NCBI RefSeq assembly: GCF_022968395.1
Contig: NZ_JALJQZ010000007.1
Location: forward strand, 93,080 to 157,079
Source: Affinirhizobium lemnae
GTDB taxonomy: Bacteria; Pseudomonadota; Alphaproteobacteria; Rhizobiales; Rhizobiaceae
Direction of reading: 5' to 3'
DNA length: 64,000 nucleotides
The position numbers and the translations under genes are program-made. A model generated the notes under the pieces. That model saw only the letters and a program-made list of their open reading frames with translations. It was not told where the DNA came from and did no database searches. Below, piece by piece: positions 25,993 through 35,245 of this stretch. The first letter of the stretch is position 1, and each line of letters starts with the position of its first letter.

Positions 25993-28273
25993 GCGCGACG
26001 ACCGTGCCGTGCTTCATGCGGGAACGGATGCGCATGGAGCCGCCATGGAGCGTGACCAGCGAGCGGGAAATGGCAAGGCCAAGGCCCGAGCCTCCCTTGC
26101 TCTTGGCATACTGGCTCTGAACCTGCTCAAACGGCTGGCCGATCTTCCCAAGCGCCGCCTTCGGAATTCCAATCCCCGTATCGGCAATGGTGAGGCGCAG
26201 GCCCTTGGCCGTTTCCCGGGCGCGCAGTTCGATCCGTCCGCCTTCGTTGGTGAACTTCACGGCATTGGACAGAAGGTTCAACAGGATCTGCTTCATCGCG
26301 CGGCGATCGCCCACCATGCGCAGATCCGGGCTGAGGCGTTGCGTCACGATAATCGATTTTTCCTCAGCCGGGATTGAGGTGAGGCGAAGGCTCTCCTCGA
26401 TCAGGGGCGCCAGATCAATCGACTCGCAATGGATCTTCATGTGGCCTGCTTCGATCTTCGACATGTCGAGAATGTCGTTGATGACGTTCAGCAGATGCTT
26501 GCCACTTTCGTGGATGTCCTTGGCATATTCGCTGTATTTCGGCGAGCCGACCGGGCCGAACATGCCGTTCAACAGGATTTCAGAGAAACCGAGAATCGCG
26601 TTCAAGGGTGTGCGCAACTCATGACTCATATTCGCAAGAAATTCGGACTTCGCCTTGTTCGCGGCTTCCGCTCGATCCTTCTCGGCCAGATAGTTGGCAT
26701 TGGCGACGGACAGCTCTGCCTTCTGGCGCTCCAGCTTTTTCTGGGATGACGAGAGATCGCCGATGGTTGCCATCAGCCGACGCTCGGATTCGCGCAGGCG
26801 CCCCTGATGCCGCTTGAGCAGTGTGATGTCGGTACCGACAGACACAAGACCGCCATCACGCGTGCGCCGTTCGTTGATCTGCAGCCAGCGTTCGTCGGCC
26901 AGTTGCACTTCGATTGTGCGCGAAAAGCCGTTCTGGTCCGGATCCGCAATCCGCCGCTCCACCACCGGCCGAGAGGCCGCAGCCGTCACGATGGCCTTTT
27001 CCGTGCCGGGGACGAGAACATTGTCCGGTAGACCGTATGCCTGTTGGAAGTGCGTGTTGCACATGACCAGACGGTCGTTCTTGTCCCACAGGACAAAGGC
27101 TTCCGAGGTGCACTCGATGGCGTCCGCCAGACGCTGATCCGCCTCCGCATAGCGCTGGGCAAGACGGTGCTGTTCCGTCACGTCCATGGCGATGCCGATG
27201 ACATGAGTCCGACCCATGCCTGTTTTCACCACCTGCGCGCGGGCCCTCATCCAGACGTAATGGCCGGCCGCATGGCGCATGCGGAAAACCTGATCGACCT
27301 GTTTTGCATTGCCGCGACCGACCGCGCGGGCAAGCGCAAAGAGATTGCCATCCGCCGGATGCATCATCCGGGCAGCCTCGCTGAAGGAAAGCACATTGCT
27401 GCCGGGGGGAAGCCCCAGCATTTCATACATGGAGCGCGACCAGAACAGCTTGCGGTTCGTGAGATCGAAATCCCAGAGACCGCAGCGTCCACGCGAAAGG
27501 GCCGTTTCGACGCGCATGTTGGATTCGAGAAAGATCTCGTCGGCTTCGCGGGCACGTTTGGCCTGCACGTAGTAAGCGTAGAGGATGACCAGCATGACCG
27601 AGGAAATGCCGGTGAAGAGCGTCACATTCAGTGAGACCTGCTGGCGCCAGTATTGATCGATCTCATCCAGAGAATGACCCGCCACCAGCAATCCGCCGCC
27701 GATGCTGCGAATGGCCGCATAATGGGGCGCGCCCTCAAAGGTGGTTTCGATGATGCCATTGCCTCCGCCGAAGCGTCGCAGGGCCACCATTTCCGGCAAA
27801 AAGGAATCGAACCGCGCCCCGATGAACGACTTGGCGCTGCCAGTCGCGCTGAAGATCCGACCCGTGCTGTTGACGAGAAGGATGAAGCTCTGCCGATCCA
27901 GATCCTGCGGCAGTGTTTTGAGGCGCTGCTCAGCGGCTGCCTGATCGGCGGCAACAAAAATCTCGTCGTGACCCTGTAGGGCGGAGGTGCCGATGGCGGC
28001 CAGAAGCGCTGTGGTTTGCCGGGCATCCTCTTCCATCCGGGCACGTTCGGACACGAGACCCATCAGTCGGGAAATGGCAATGACGCTGAGAAAGGCGATG
28101 ATGAGGACGGGGATTGCGCGTTTCAGCCAGACATCGAGGTTCGGAATGGCCTGCAGACGCTGACCAATGCGCAGCGATCGGTCTCCGATGGCCAGCAGCC
28201 ACAGCAGCACCCGATCCCAGAATTTGAAAAACAGCCGCCCTTCGGCCGCGGTTTCCCGCTGCACGTCCGCCAT
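25922..28273 (-). CDS. pleC: PleC-like multi-PAS sensor histidine kinase
   Basis: 783-residue kinase. TM1 is near residues 35-60 and TM2 near 205-225, with a periplasmic sensor between. Two or more PAS domains follow (RGRCGLWDFDLTNRK and ECTSEAFVLWDKNDR). His551 lies in MSHELRTPLNAILGFSE; the next phrase, FGPVGSPKYSEYAKDIHESG, is typical of PleC/DivJ/PdhS kinases that act on DivK. The ATPase domain has NLLSNAVKFTNEGG and IADTGIGIP. No receiver domain is present. S. meliloti has its PleC at this locus between glnE and pepN. The ATG at 28273 is preferred over a TTG at 28306. The promoter region contains CtrA and GANTC sites. Confidence 0.75.
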   Translation of the reverse strand: MADVQRETAAEGRLFFKFWDRVLLWLLAIGDRSLRIGQRLQAIPNLDVWLKRAIPVLIIAFLSVIAISRLMGLVSERARMEEDARQTTALLAAIGTSALQGHDEIFVAADQAAAEQRLKTLPQDLDRQSFILLVNSTGRIFSATGSAKSFIGARFDSFLPEMVALRRFGGGNGIIETTFEGAPHYAAIRSIGGGLLVAGHSLDEIDQYWRQQVSLNVTLFTGISSVMLVILYAYYVQAKRAREADEIFLESNMRVETALSRGRCGLWDFDLTNRKLFWSRSMYEMLGLPPGSNVLSFSEAARMMHPADGNLFALARAVGRGNAKQVDQVFRMRHAAGHYVWMRARAQVVKTGMGRTHVIGIAMDVTEQHRLAQRYAEADQRLADAIECTSEAFVLWDKNDRLVMCNTHFQQAYGLPDNVLVPGTEKAIVTAAASRPVVERRIADPDQNGFSRTIEVQLADERWLQINERRTRDGGLVSVGTDITLLKRHQGRLRESERRLMATIGDLSSSQKKLERQKAELSVANANYLAEKDRAEAANKAKSEFLANMSHELRTPLNAILGFSEILLNGMFGPVGSPKYSEYAKDIHESGKHLLNVINDILDMSKIEAGHMKIHCESIDLAPLIEESLRLTSIPAEEKSIIVTQRLSPDLRMVGDRRAMKQILLNLLSNAVKFTNEGGRIELRARETAKGLRLTIADTGIGIPKAALGKIGQPFEQVQSQYAKSKGGSGLGLAISRSLVTLHGGSMRIRSRMKHGTVVALTIPGDGGASSTGKPIARPSTAV

Positions 28274-28297
28274 CGCTTTGCTTGATCCCTCGTGATT

Positions 28298-28381
28298 GAT
28301 TCGCAAATCATGTTGCGATCCGAAGGCAGTGAATCATTGCTGATTCGCCTTGTCCAGATGCGGTTTTAAGAAAAATTTAAC
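28298..28381. promoter_or_regulatory. CtrA box and three GANTC sites upstream of pleC
   Basis: TTAA-N7-TTAAC at 28366-28381 is an exact full CtrA site. Three CcrM methylation sites lie beside it: GATTC 28298-28302, GAATC 28331-28335 and GATTC 28342-28346. All are in the gap between the pepN stop and the pleC start, so they most likely serve pleC. Sites are seen; use by CtrA and CcrM/GcrA is inferred. Confidence 0.65.
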
Positions 28382-28435
28382 CATATTGCGGAAATGGCGC
28401 CCCGCGATCCGGCAGGGGCGCCAGACTGGCTGATC

Positions 28436-31090
28436 TCAGCTGTCTTTCAGCATCCGCTCGATAAGATCCCGAACATCGGTCGAGAGCTTTGGCGCGCGAT
28501 CGATTTCCAGCAGTGCCGCACGTGCATGGTCGGCGCGGCTGGCATCCAGCGCCCGCCAGGAGCGCATGGCCGTCAGCAGTCTCGCAGCAAGCTGCGGATT
28601 GCGCGGATCGATCTGCGTGACCTGAGCGCCAAGCAAACGGTATCCTTCGCCATCGGCGCGGTTGAAGGCGGTCGGATTTGCAAATGCCAGCGAGCCGACC
28701 AGCGAACGAACTCGGTTCGGGTTCGTCGCAACGTAGAGCGGATGCTCCATCAGGGCGTTGACACGGTTCAGCGTATCTCCGCCCGGAATGGTGGCCTGCA
28801 GTGCAAACCACTTGTCCAGAACAAGCGGGTTGTTCTCGAAACGTTTGACGAAGGTTGCCAGCGCTTCTGCCGTTGCCGCATCCTCCGGGAAGCGGTGCGC
28901 CAGAACCGTCAGGGCCTGAACCATATCGGTCATGTTGTCCGCATCCGCGAAGGCCTTGGCGGCCCGCTCGGTGCCGCCCGTGACATAGGCTAGATAGCCG
29001 AGCGCGCTGTTGCGCAGTGCCCGTTTGCCAGCGCTTGCCGCATCAGGGCTGAAGGCGCCTTCCGGCTTCATCGTGTTGAACAGTCTTTCGAAAACAGACT
29101 GGCCGCTTTCGGCAATGGCCTTCAGGATAGCCTGACGGCCCTTATGGATGGCGTCAGGATCAATGTTGCTGCCAAGCTCACGGGCAATGTCTGCCTCGCT
29201 GGGAAGAGCGAGCGCCTGAGCACGGAAAGCCGGCTCGAGTGCTTCATCGGCTGCCGCTTCCAGCAAGGTGGAGATGAAAACCGGATCGCAGCTGATGGCC
29301 TTGCCCTCACGCGCATCCTTGGCCGCCTGCAGGAGGTTGGGGAGCGCCAGATCCGTCAGCGCCTGCCAACGGGCAAACAGGTCCGTATCGTGGCGGGCAA
29401 TGCGCACCAGATCCTCGGTGCTTTGCTTGAAATCGAGATTGATCGGAGCAGAGAAGCTGCGGTTCAGCGAAAGCACCGGACGTGTCGGTACATTTTCGAA
29501 AACGAAGACCTGGGCCTTTTCCGTCAGGTGCAGAACATCGCCCGTGACCTGACCGCCGCTGACCTTGGGTGCATCAAGCAGGGCGCCATTGTCCTGAATG
29601 AGGGCATAGGACAGCGGGATATGCATCGGCTGCTTGGTGGATTGCCCCGGCGTGGCCGGGATCATCTGCTCCAGAGAGAGCGTGAAGGTCTTGGCCACCG
29701 CATCATAGATGCCGGATGCCGTCACCAGTGGCGTTCCCGCCTGATGGTACCAGAGCGAGAACTGCTTGAGATCGACGCTGTTGGCATCTTCGAAGGATTT
29801 CACGAAATCCTCGACCGTCGCCGCCTCGCCATCGTGACGCTCGAAATAGAGGTCCATCCCCTTCTTGAAGCCATCCTTGCCAAGAATCGTCGCGATCATC
29901 CTCGTGACTTCGGAGCCCTTCTCGTAGACGGTCGTCGTGTAGAAGTTGTTGATCTCGCGATAGGCTGTCGGACGCACCGGATGCGCCAGCGGGCCGCCAT
30001 CTTCCTGGAACTGTTCGGCCTTCAGATGGCGCACTTCGGCAATCCGCTTGACTGCCCGCGAGCGCTGATCGGCGGAGAACTCGTGATCGCGATAGACGGT
30101 CAGGCCTTCCTTCAGGCACAGCTGGAACCAGTCGCGGCAGGTAATGCGGTTGCCCGTCCAGTTGTGGAAGTATTCGTGGGCAATGATGGCTTCGATATTG
30201 GCGTAGTCCTGGTCCGTTGCCGTTTCGGGATCTGCCAGAACATACTTGTCGTTGAAGACGTTGAGGCCCTTGTTCTCCATGGCCCCCATGTTGAAATCCG
30301 ATACGGCGACAATCATGAAGATGTTGAGGTCGTATTCGCGACCAAAGACTTCCTCGTCCCACTTCATCGACCGCTTCAGCGCATCCATGGCATAGGCTGC
30401 GCGATCTTCCTTGCCGTGTTCGACATAGATCTTCAGCGCGACCTCGCGTTCCGACATCGTGATGAAGGTGTCTTCCACGACACCGAGATCACCGGCGACG
30501 AGCGCAAACAGGTAGCTTGGCTTGGGGAAGGGGTCGAACCAGGCGGCGAAATGCCGGCCTTCGTCGTAATTGCCGCCGCCCAGGAAATTGCCGTTCGATA
30601 GCAGAACCGGATTGGCTGCCTTGTCGGCAATGATGGTCACCGTATAGGGCGCCAGTACGTCCGGACGGTCCGGGAAATAGGTGATGCGACGGAAACCTTC
30701 CGCCTCGCACTGCGTGCAATATACGCCATTGGTGCGGTAGAGACCCATCAACTGGGTGTTGGCTTCCGGATTGATGGTCGTGATGACCGTCACTTCGAAC
30801 GGTTCGCTTCCCGGCAGGTCGCGGATCACCAGCTGATCGGGAGAAAGATCGTACTGGCTGGCAGGCATCTCGTTCTGGTCGAGACGCAGTTCGGTGAGAA
30901 CAAGTTCGTCACCATCCAGAACCAGAGGCGCCGATGCGTCCACGCCCTCACGCCGATGGAAGATGAGCCGGGATTCCAGGCGCGTTGCCTGCGGATCAAG
31001 TTCAAAGGTCAGATCGACGCGTTCCAGGACGAAATCGGTGGGGCGATAATCTGCCAGATGTACGATCTGACCCGTGTCTGTACGCAGCAT
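28436..31090 (-). CDS. pepN: Aminopeptidase N, M1 metallopeptidase
   Basis: 884-residue cytosolic zinc aminopeptidase. The zinc site HEYFH (His305, Glu306, His309) and the third ligand Glu328 in LKEGL are intact. The substrate-binding GAMEN motif is at about residues 269-273. Domain order matches E. coli PepN (beta-sandwich, catalytic domain, DUF3458 Ig-like and helical C-terminal part). Start ATG at 31090. Same orientation as pleC, separated by 160 bases including the CtrA site, so separate transcription is likely. It diverges from the DMT permease gene. Confidence 0.95.
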   Translation of the reverse strand: MLRTDTGQIVHLADYRPTDFVLERVDLTFELDPQATRLESRLIFHRREGVDASAPLVLDGDELVLTELRLDQNEMPASQYDLSPDQLVIRDLPGSEPFEVTVITTINPEANTQLMGLYRTNGVYCTQCEAEGFRRITYFPDRPDVLAPYTVTIIADKAANPVLLSNGNFLGGGNYDEGRHFAAWFDPFPKPSYLFALVAGDLGVVEDTFITMSEREVALKIYVEHGKEDRAAYAMDALKRSMKWDEEVFGREYDLNIFMIVAVSDFNMGAMENKGLNVFNDKYVLADPETATDQDYANIEAIIAHEYFHNWTGNRITCRDWFQLCLKEGLTVYRDHEFSADQRSRAVKRIAEVRHLKAEQFQEDGGPLAHPVRPTAYREINNFYTTTVYEKGSEVTRMIATILGKDGFKKGMDLYFERHDGEAATVEDFVKSFEDANSVDLKQFSLWYHQAGTPLVTASGIYDAVAKTFTLSLEQMIPATPGQSTKQPMHIPLSYALIQDNGALLDAPKVSGGQVTGDVLHLTEKAQVFVFENVPTRPVLSLNRSFSAPINLDFKQSTEDLVRIARHDTDLFARWQALTDLALPNLLQAAKDAREGKAISCDPVFISTLLEAAADEALEPAFRAQALALPSEADIARELGSNIDPDAIHKGRQAILKAIAESGQSVFERLFNTMKPEGAFSPDAASAGKRALRNSALGYLAYVTGGTERAAKAFADADNMTDMVQALTVLAHRFPEDAATAEALATFVKRFENNPLVLDKWFALQATIPGGDTLNRVNALMEHPLYVATNPNRVRSLVGSLAFANPTAFNRADGEGYRLLGAQVTQIDPRNPQLAARLLTAMRSWRALDASRADHARAALLEIDRAPKLSTDVRDLIERMLKDS

Positions 31091-31378
31091 GTTGCTTCCT
31101 GAAATGGAATGACCGATCGGTTTTGACGAGCTCTACTTGCCCAGTTTCGCGGCACTATTGCATCCAAAACTGAACGATTGCTAAAGCGGTCCCAAATAAA
31201 AACACTAATCACTCAACGCGTCTGCTAACACCTGCGTGTGATTTCCGAAAATGATCATTTTATCAAAAGTCGTGATGAAACGTTTCACCAAATCGGGTTA
31301 CACTTTTCCCCAGCCCGCCTGATCCCCGAATTTTGCGAATGGCTTGGATCTCCCGAAACAAGCCGCCACGAGTGAAGA

Positions 31379-32317
31379 ATGAGTTCCGAAGCCCCGGATC
31401 CCTTGAGGGGGATCCTCATGAAACTATTGTCCGTCATGGCTTTTCTTGGCATGCAGACCTTCATCAAGGCCGCAGGCTCAGGCATTCCGGCAGGACAGAT
31501 TACGTTCTATCGCTCGTTCTTCGCGCTCATCCCGATTTTCGTCTATCTGGCTATGCGAAAGGAACTGGCCTCTGCCTTCCGGACGTCCAGCTTCACCGGC
31601 CATCTCAAGCGCGGCACGCTGGGAATGATCGCCATGGTCATGGGTTTCTTCGGCCTGATCCATCTACCGCTGCCGGATGCCATTGCCATCGGATATGCCT
31701 CGCCGCTGATGGCGGTGATCTTTGCCGCGCTGATCCTGAAGGAAAAGGTGCGGATCTATCGCTGGACTGCGGTTGCGATCGGGATTCTCGGCGTTCTGAT
31801 CATTTCATGGCCGAAGCTGACCATGTTTGAACAGGGCGGAATGGGGGGCAACGAGGCGACGGGGGCCATAGCGGTATTACTCTCGGCAGTGATCGGCGGC
31901 CTTGCCATGGTTCAGACCCGCCAGCTCGTGAAGACAGAGAAGACATTTACGATTGTGCTCTATTTCTCGCTTCTGTCTGCGGCCTTCTCGCTCATCAGCC
32001 TGCCGTTCGGGTGGAACGGGCTTTCCTGGGAGACGAAATTGATCCTGGTCTGTGCAGGCATCTGTGGCGGACTCGGCCAGATTTTCCTGACACAGAGCTA
32101 CCGGCTGGCCGATGTGTCGACCGTCGCTCCCTTCGACTATTCGTCGATCATCTTCGGGATCGCGATTGCCTATGTGCTTTTCGGCGATGTTCCGACCTGG
32201 CAGATGCTGCTAGGAACGACAATTACTGTCTCCGCCGGTATTTTCATCATCTACCGCGAGCACCAGCTTGGACTGGAACGCAAAGCGGCGAGGAAGGCAT
32301 CCTCGCCGTCAACATAG
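31379..32317 (+). CDS. EamA/DMT-family membrane transporter
   Basis: 312 residues with about ten membrane segments in two EamA repeats, as in RhaT/YdcZ-type exporters. The first half includes GSGIPAGQITFYRSFFALIPIF and the second half LILVCAGICGGLGQIFLTQSYRLADVSTVAPFDYSSIIFG-like segments that mark S-adenosylmethionine/threonine exporter relatives. The substrate cannot be told. ATG at 31379 is taken; the internal ATG at 31418 would remove the first 13 residues. The gene ends in a small GGCGAGGA hairpin. Confidence 0.85.
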   Translation: MSSEAPDPLRGILMKLLSVMAFLGMQTFIKAAGSGIPAGQITFYRSFFALIPIFVYLAMRKELASAFRTSSFTGHLKRGTLGMIAMVMGFFGLIHLPLPDAIAIGYASPLMAVIFAALILKEKVRIYRWTAVAIGILGVLIISWPKLTMFEQGGMGGNEATGAIAVLLSAVIGGLAMVQTRQLVKTEKTFTIVLYFSLLSAAFSLISLPFGWNGLSWETKLILVCAGICGGLGQIFLTQSYRLADVSTVAPFDYSSIIFGIAIAYVLFGDVPTWQMLLGTTITVSAGIFIIYREHQLGLERKAARKASSPST

Positions 32318-32335
32318 CTGCTCAACAGTCGTCGA

Positions 32336-32482
32336 TCAGATCGGGATACCGGCGAGCGGAGAATGGTCGCGCCCGCGGCTTTCCGCGCTCTGGCCGGCAG
32401 AACGGGTGTATTCGTGGCTGGCACGAACAGCGACAGAGATCGAGGCGAGCTTATCCCGGATCTGGCGAAGTCTGTACTTCAT
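32336..32482 (-). CDS. Small ORF of 48 residues, unknown
   Basis: Reads MKYRLRQIRDKLAS at the start and ends SPLAGIPI. It is short and Arg/Ser-rich, with no membrane segment or signal peptide. The main support is an excellent ribosome site: AAGGAG with 8-9 bases to the ATG. It follows the next small ORF by 17 bases, as in an operon. No family is recognised. Confidence 0.45.
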   Translation of the reverse strand: MKYRLRQIRDKLASISVAVRASHEYTRSAGQSAESRGRDHSPLAGIPI

Positions 32483-32499
32483 TGGCTCACACTCCTTGA

Positions 32500-32691
32500 T
32501 CAACGTTCACGAAAATCGGTGAAGATTGCCGTCGGGCGAGACAAGCCGCCGCGACGCGCATAGGCCGAAGCCGTCAACTGCTCATTCGTAGCAGAGCCGA
32601 AGTTGTGGTAGCCTGCAGTTGAACGAGGCGATAGACCTGCAAGACGAAGCGTCTCGAAGCCGGAATGAATGGGGCGAATGCGTGTGCTCAT
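32500..32691 (-). CDS. Small ORF of 63 residues, unknown
   Basis: Begins MSTRIRPIHSGFETLRLAGL and contains YHNFGSATNEQLTASAYARR; no signal peptide or membrane helix. The ATG at 32691 has AGGAACC upstream; the frame is open further back to 32739. A possible promoter lies upstream on the same strand: TTGAAT (32753-32758) and TATACA (32728-32733) with a rather long 19-base spacer. It probably forms a two-gene unit with the 48-residue ORF. No family is recognised. It occupies an otherwise empty 510-base gap. Confidence 0.45.
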   Translation of the reverse strand: MSTRIRPIHSGFETLRLAGLSPRSTAGYHNFGSATNEQLTASAYARRGGLSRPTAIFTDFRER

Positions 32692-32826
32692 GGCCTTGGT
32701 TCCTAAACGTTCCTCCCAAGACACCTCTGTATATTGCACCGCAATATGATTAATTCAAGAGCAGCTGCCGCTCCGCAGCAATGCAAAATACGCATATCTC
32801 ATTTCATAAAAGTTTAAGAATTGAAT

Positions 32827-33702
32827 TTAAGACTCGCAGGATAGAAGCCGTTGACGGAAGGTGAGAAGATCCTTCCAGGCAAGCGCCTTGTTAGCGGGTG
32901 CCGTCAATAGATCCTGCGGATGCAGGCTTGCAAGGGCGGGGATGATGCGACTGCCGACCTGCACATCTTTCCAGGTGCCACGCATGGCAAATATGGATTG
33001 CTCTTCTGCAAAGAAGAAACGCGCCGTGAAATTGCCAAGGATCAGAAGGTGGTTAGGAGCCGCAAGCTCTATCTGCCGTTCGATGAACGGACGGCAGATG
33101 TCCATCTCTGCGGGCGAGGGCGGACGATTGCCCGGCGGCCTCCACGCCACGACATTCGTCAGCAGCACCTTGTCGCGATGAAGCCCGATGGCAGCCAGCA
33201 TCCTGTCCAGCAATTGGCCCTGTCGTCCGGAAAAAGGAATGCCGTCCCGATCGCACTCCGCCGAGGGCATTGGACCGATGACCATGATGCCGGAGGAAGG
33301 GTCGCCTGACGCAAACACGGTGGAGCGCGCGCCGTTCTTCAGGTTGCAGCCGGAGAAGCCTTCCAGCGCCGCTTTCAGCGCGTCCAGGCTGTTGGCGGCA
33401 GCGCAAGCCTGCCGGGCAGCCGTGACGGCCTCCGCATCCGGCATAGCGACATTTGCGGTGGGAGCAGGTGCCCGTGCCGCGGGTAAGGGCGCTGAACGCC
33501 TGCCATTCGCGGGCCGTTCGCTTGTCTGCGGGGCCGACTGCTGGCGATTGCGCATTTGCGCCTCGCGCTCAAGACGCTGGGCCTGGAACTCGGCAATACG
33601 ATCAACGGCCTCCTCCTCCAGAAGCCAGTCGCATCCGGAATCCGCATAAAAGTGCAGAAGGGCTGCGAGTTCTGCTGGGGCAAGTTCCGATGCTGAGGTC
33701 AT
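32827..33702 (-). CDS. Uracil-DNA glycosylase family 4/5-like
   Basis: 291-residue DNA repair enzyme expected to remove uracil from DNA. The family core is clear: FSGCNLK, GIPFSGRQGQLLDRMLAAIGL, TNVVAWRPPGNRPPSPAEMDICRPFI and LHPQDLL. The first catalytic motif, usually GEAPG..ED, reads GPMPSAECD here. Cysteines in FSGC and DICRPF fit two of the ligands of the usual Fe-S cluster; others are less certain. An N-terminal Arg/Pro/Ala-rich linker (about 55-95) is variable in the family. Start ATG at 33702. Confidence 0.85.
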   Translation of the reverse strand: MTSASELAPAELAALLHFYADSGCDWLLEEEAVDRIAEFQAQRLEREAQMRNRQQSAPQTSERPANGRRSAPLPAARAPAPTANVAMPDAEAVTAARQACAAANSLDALKAALEGFSGCNLKNGARSTVFASGDPSSGIMVIGPMPSAECDRDGIPFSGRQGQLLDRMLAAIGLHRDKVLLTNVVAWRPPGNRPPSPAEMDICRPFIERQIELAAPNHLLILGNFTARFFFAEEQSIFAMRGTWKDVQVGSRIIPALASLHPQDLLTAPANKALAWKDLLTFRQRLLSCES

Positions 33703-33747
33703 GACCTCACTCTATCCGAACCCGGTTGCCGGATAAAGCCTCTGGCC

Positions 33748-35043
33748 TCATGCAACCCACTGCTCAATGTCTTTGCTCTCGCCGATCAGCGACAGGCCGT
33801 GCGCAATGGACAGCAACTCGCCGCCGCTTTCGATCCGTTCCGTGCCGAAACGGTTGACGAACAGCTGGCGCACGGCAGGCACGAATGAGGTGCCGCCGGT
33901 CAGGAATACTTTGTCGACCTGCTCGGCATCTGTATTGGTTTTGACGAGAACTTCGTCCAGAGCCTCTTCGATGCGCGCGAGATCCTCCGAAATCCAGCTT
34001 TCGAAGTCGCTTCGTTTCACGGTTCTGCGACCGGCCTTGCCCAGCGGCGAGAAGTTGAACTCGGCCTCTTCAGCGTTCGAAAGTGCCATCTTGGTGGCCG
34101 AAATCGCCTGATAAAGCGGATAGCCTTCATCATGCTCGATAAGCTCGATGAACAGTTCAAGCTTGTCCGGCTCTGTCGCGGAGCGAACAAGCGATTGAAG
34201 ATCGGTGAACTCACGCGTTGTCTTGAAGATCGACAGCTGGTTCCAGCGCCCGAAATTGGCGTAGTAGCCCGCTGGAACCTCCAGCAGTTTGTCGAAGCTG
34301 CGGAAATGGCTGCCCTTGCCGATTTCCGGCGAGACGAGATTGTCGATCAGGCGATAATCGAAGTGATCGCCCGCAATGCCGACACCAGAGTGACCGATCG
34401 GGATGGCGCGCAACTGCCCTGCATGGCGCTCGAACCGGATCAAGGAGTAGTCGGTGGTGCCGCCACCGAAATCGGCGACCAGAACATTGGCGTCCTTAGT
34501 CAACGACTGCGCGAAGTAATAGGCGGCTGCCACGGGCTCGTACACGAAATGAACTTCCGGGAAATCGAAGCGCTCCAGGGCGGTGCGATAGCGCTGCAGG
34601 GCGAGCGCTTCATCCGGGTTGGCGCCGGCAAACCGGACAGGACGCCCCACGACCAGCCGTGAAATCTCGTTCGGCCACGCGTCCCCGGCATAGGCCTTCA
34701 GCCTGCGCAGGAAGATCTCCATCAGATCCTCGAACTGCTGCCTGCGCGCGAAAACGAGGGTGGCCTGAAACGCCGCACTGGCGGCGAAGGTCTTGATCGA
34801 CTGCAGAAAACGGCAATCGCCGGGATTATCGATGAACTGGCGGATGGCGGCCTGTCCCGCCTCAACCTTCAGGGCCTGCGCACCGAGCGCCTTGTCCTTC
34901 ATGAAGGAGAGGGCGGTTCGCATGCTGTCGCTTGTTCCCGCACTGCTGATGAAAGGCACCGAATGCGTGGCATTGGCACCCGGTTCGCCGAGCGCGAGAA
35001 CAGTATTGGTCGTGCCGAAGTCGAGCCCGAGCGCACGTGCCAT
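33748..35043 (-). CDS. Short Hsp70-family protein (YegD-like)
   Basis: 431-residue actin-fold ATPase. The phosphate-1 motif GLDFGTTNTVLALG starts at residue 5; the phosphate-2 motif VADFGGGTTDYSLIRFE and the adenosine motif FLTGGTSFVPAVRQLF are present. The protein ends after the ATPase domain, so it lacks the substrate-binding half of DnaK, as in E. coli YegD. The ATG at 35043 is chosen (GGATG upstream); the frame extends to 35163 without motif support. No DnaJ or GrpE partner is adjacent. Cellular role unknown. Confidence 0.85.
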   Translation of the reverse strand: MARALGLDFGTTNTVLALGEPGANATHSVPFISSAGTSDSMRTALSFMKDKALGAQALKVEAGQAAIRQFIDNPGDCRFLQSIKTFAASAAFQATLVFARRQQFEDLMEIFLRRLKAYAGDAWPNEISRLVVGRPVRFAGANPDEALALQRYRTALERFDFPEVHFVYEPVAAAYYFAQSLTKDANVLVADFGGGTTDYSLIRFERHAGQLRAIPIGHSGVGIAGDHFDYRLIDNLVSPEIGKGSHFRSFDKLLEVPAGYYANFGRWNQLSIFKTTREFTDLQSLVRSATEPDKLELFIELIEHDEGYPLYQAISATKMALSNAEEAEFNFSPLGKAGRRTVKRSDFESWISEDLARIEEALDEVLVKTNTDAEQVDKVFLTGGTSFVPAVRQLFVNRFGTERIESGGELLSIAHGLSLIGESKDIEQWVA

Positions 35044-35192
35044 GGCCGCATCCTTTCTGAAAGTGCTGGATACGAATGCGACTGGCGCATTCGATGGAGG
35101 CGCAAATGGCGCCGCCGAAAAATAGGGAGGCGGGCTGATCGCACAGGATCGCTCTATTGGCAAGAAGAAAGGGGCAGGAAAAACGGGTCAGC

Positions 35193-35223
35193 AAAGAGGG
35201 GCGAGAAAAACCCGCCCCTCTTT
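35193..35223 (-). terminator. Terminator-like hairpin after the RND operon
   Basis: An 11-base perfect stem, AAAGAGGGGCG at 35193-35203 pairing with CGCCCCTCTTT at 35213-35223, lies 22 bases past the RND stop. Only a short T run follows on either strand, so termination is likely but not certain. Confidence 0.55.
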
Positions 35224-35245
35224 GTAAATGCTACGCGTGATCTGC

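Noticed and set aside
32287..32307. GGCGAGGA/TCCTCGCC hairpin as terminator of the DMT gene
   Set aside because: It lies within the coding end of the gene and has no T run; kept only as a remark under the gene.
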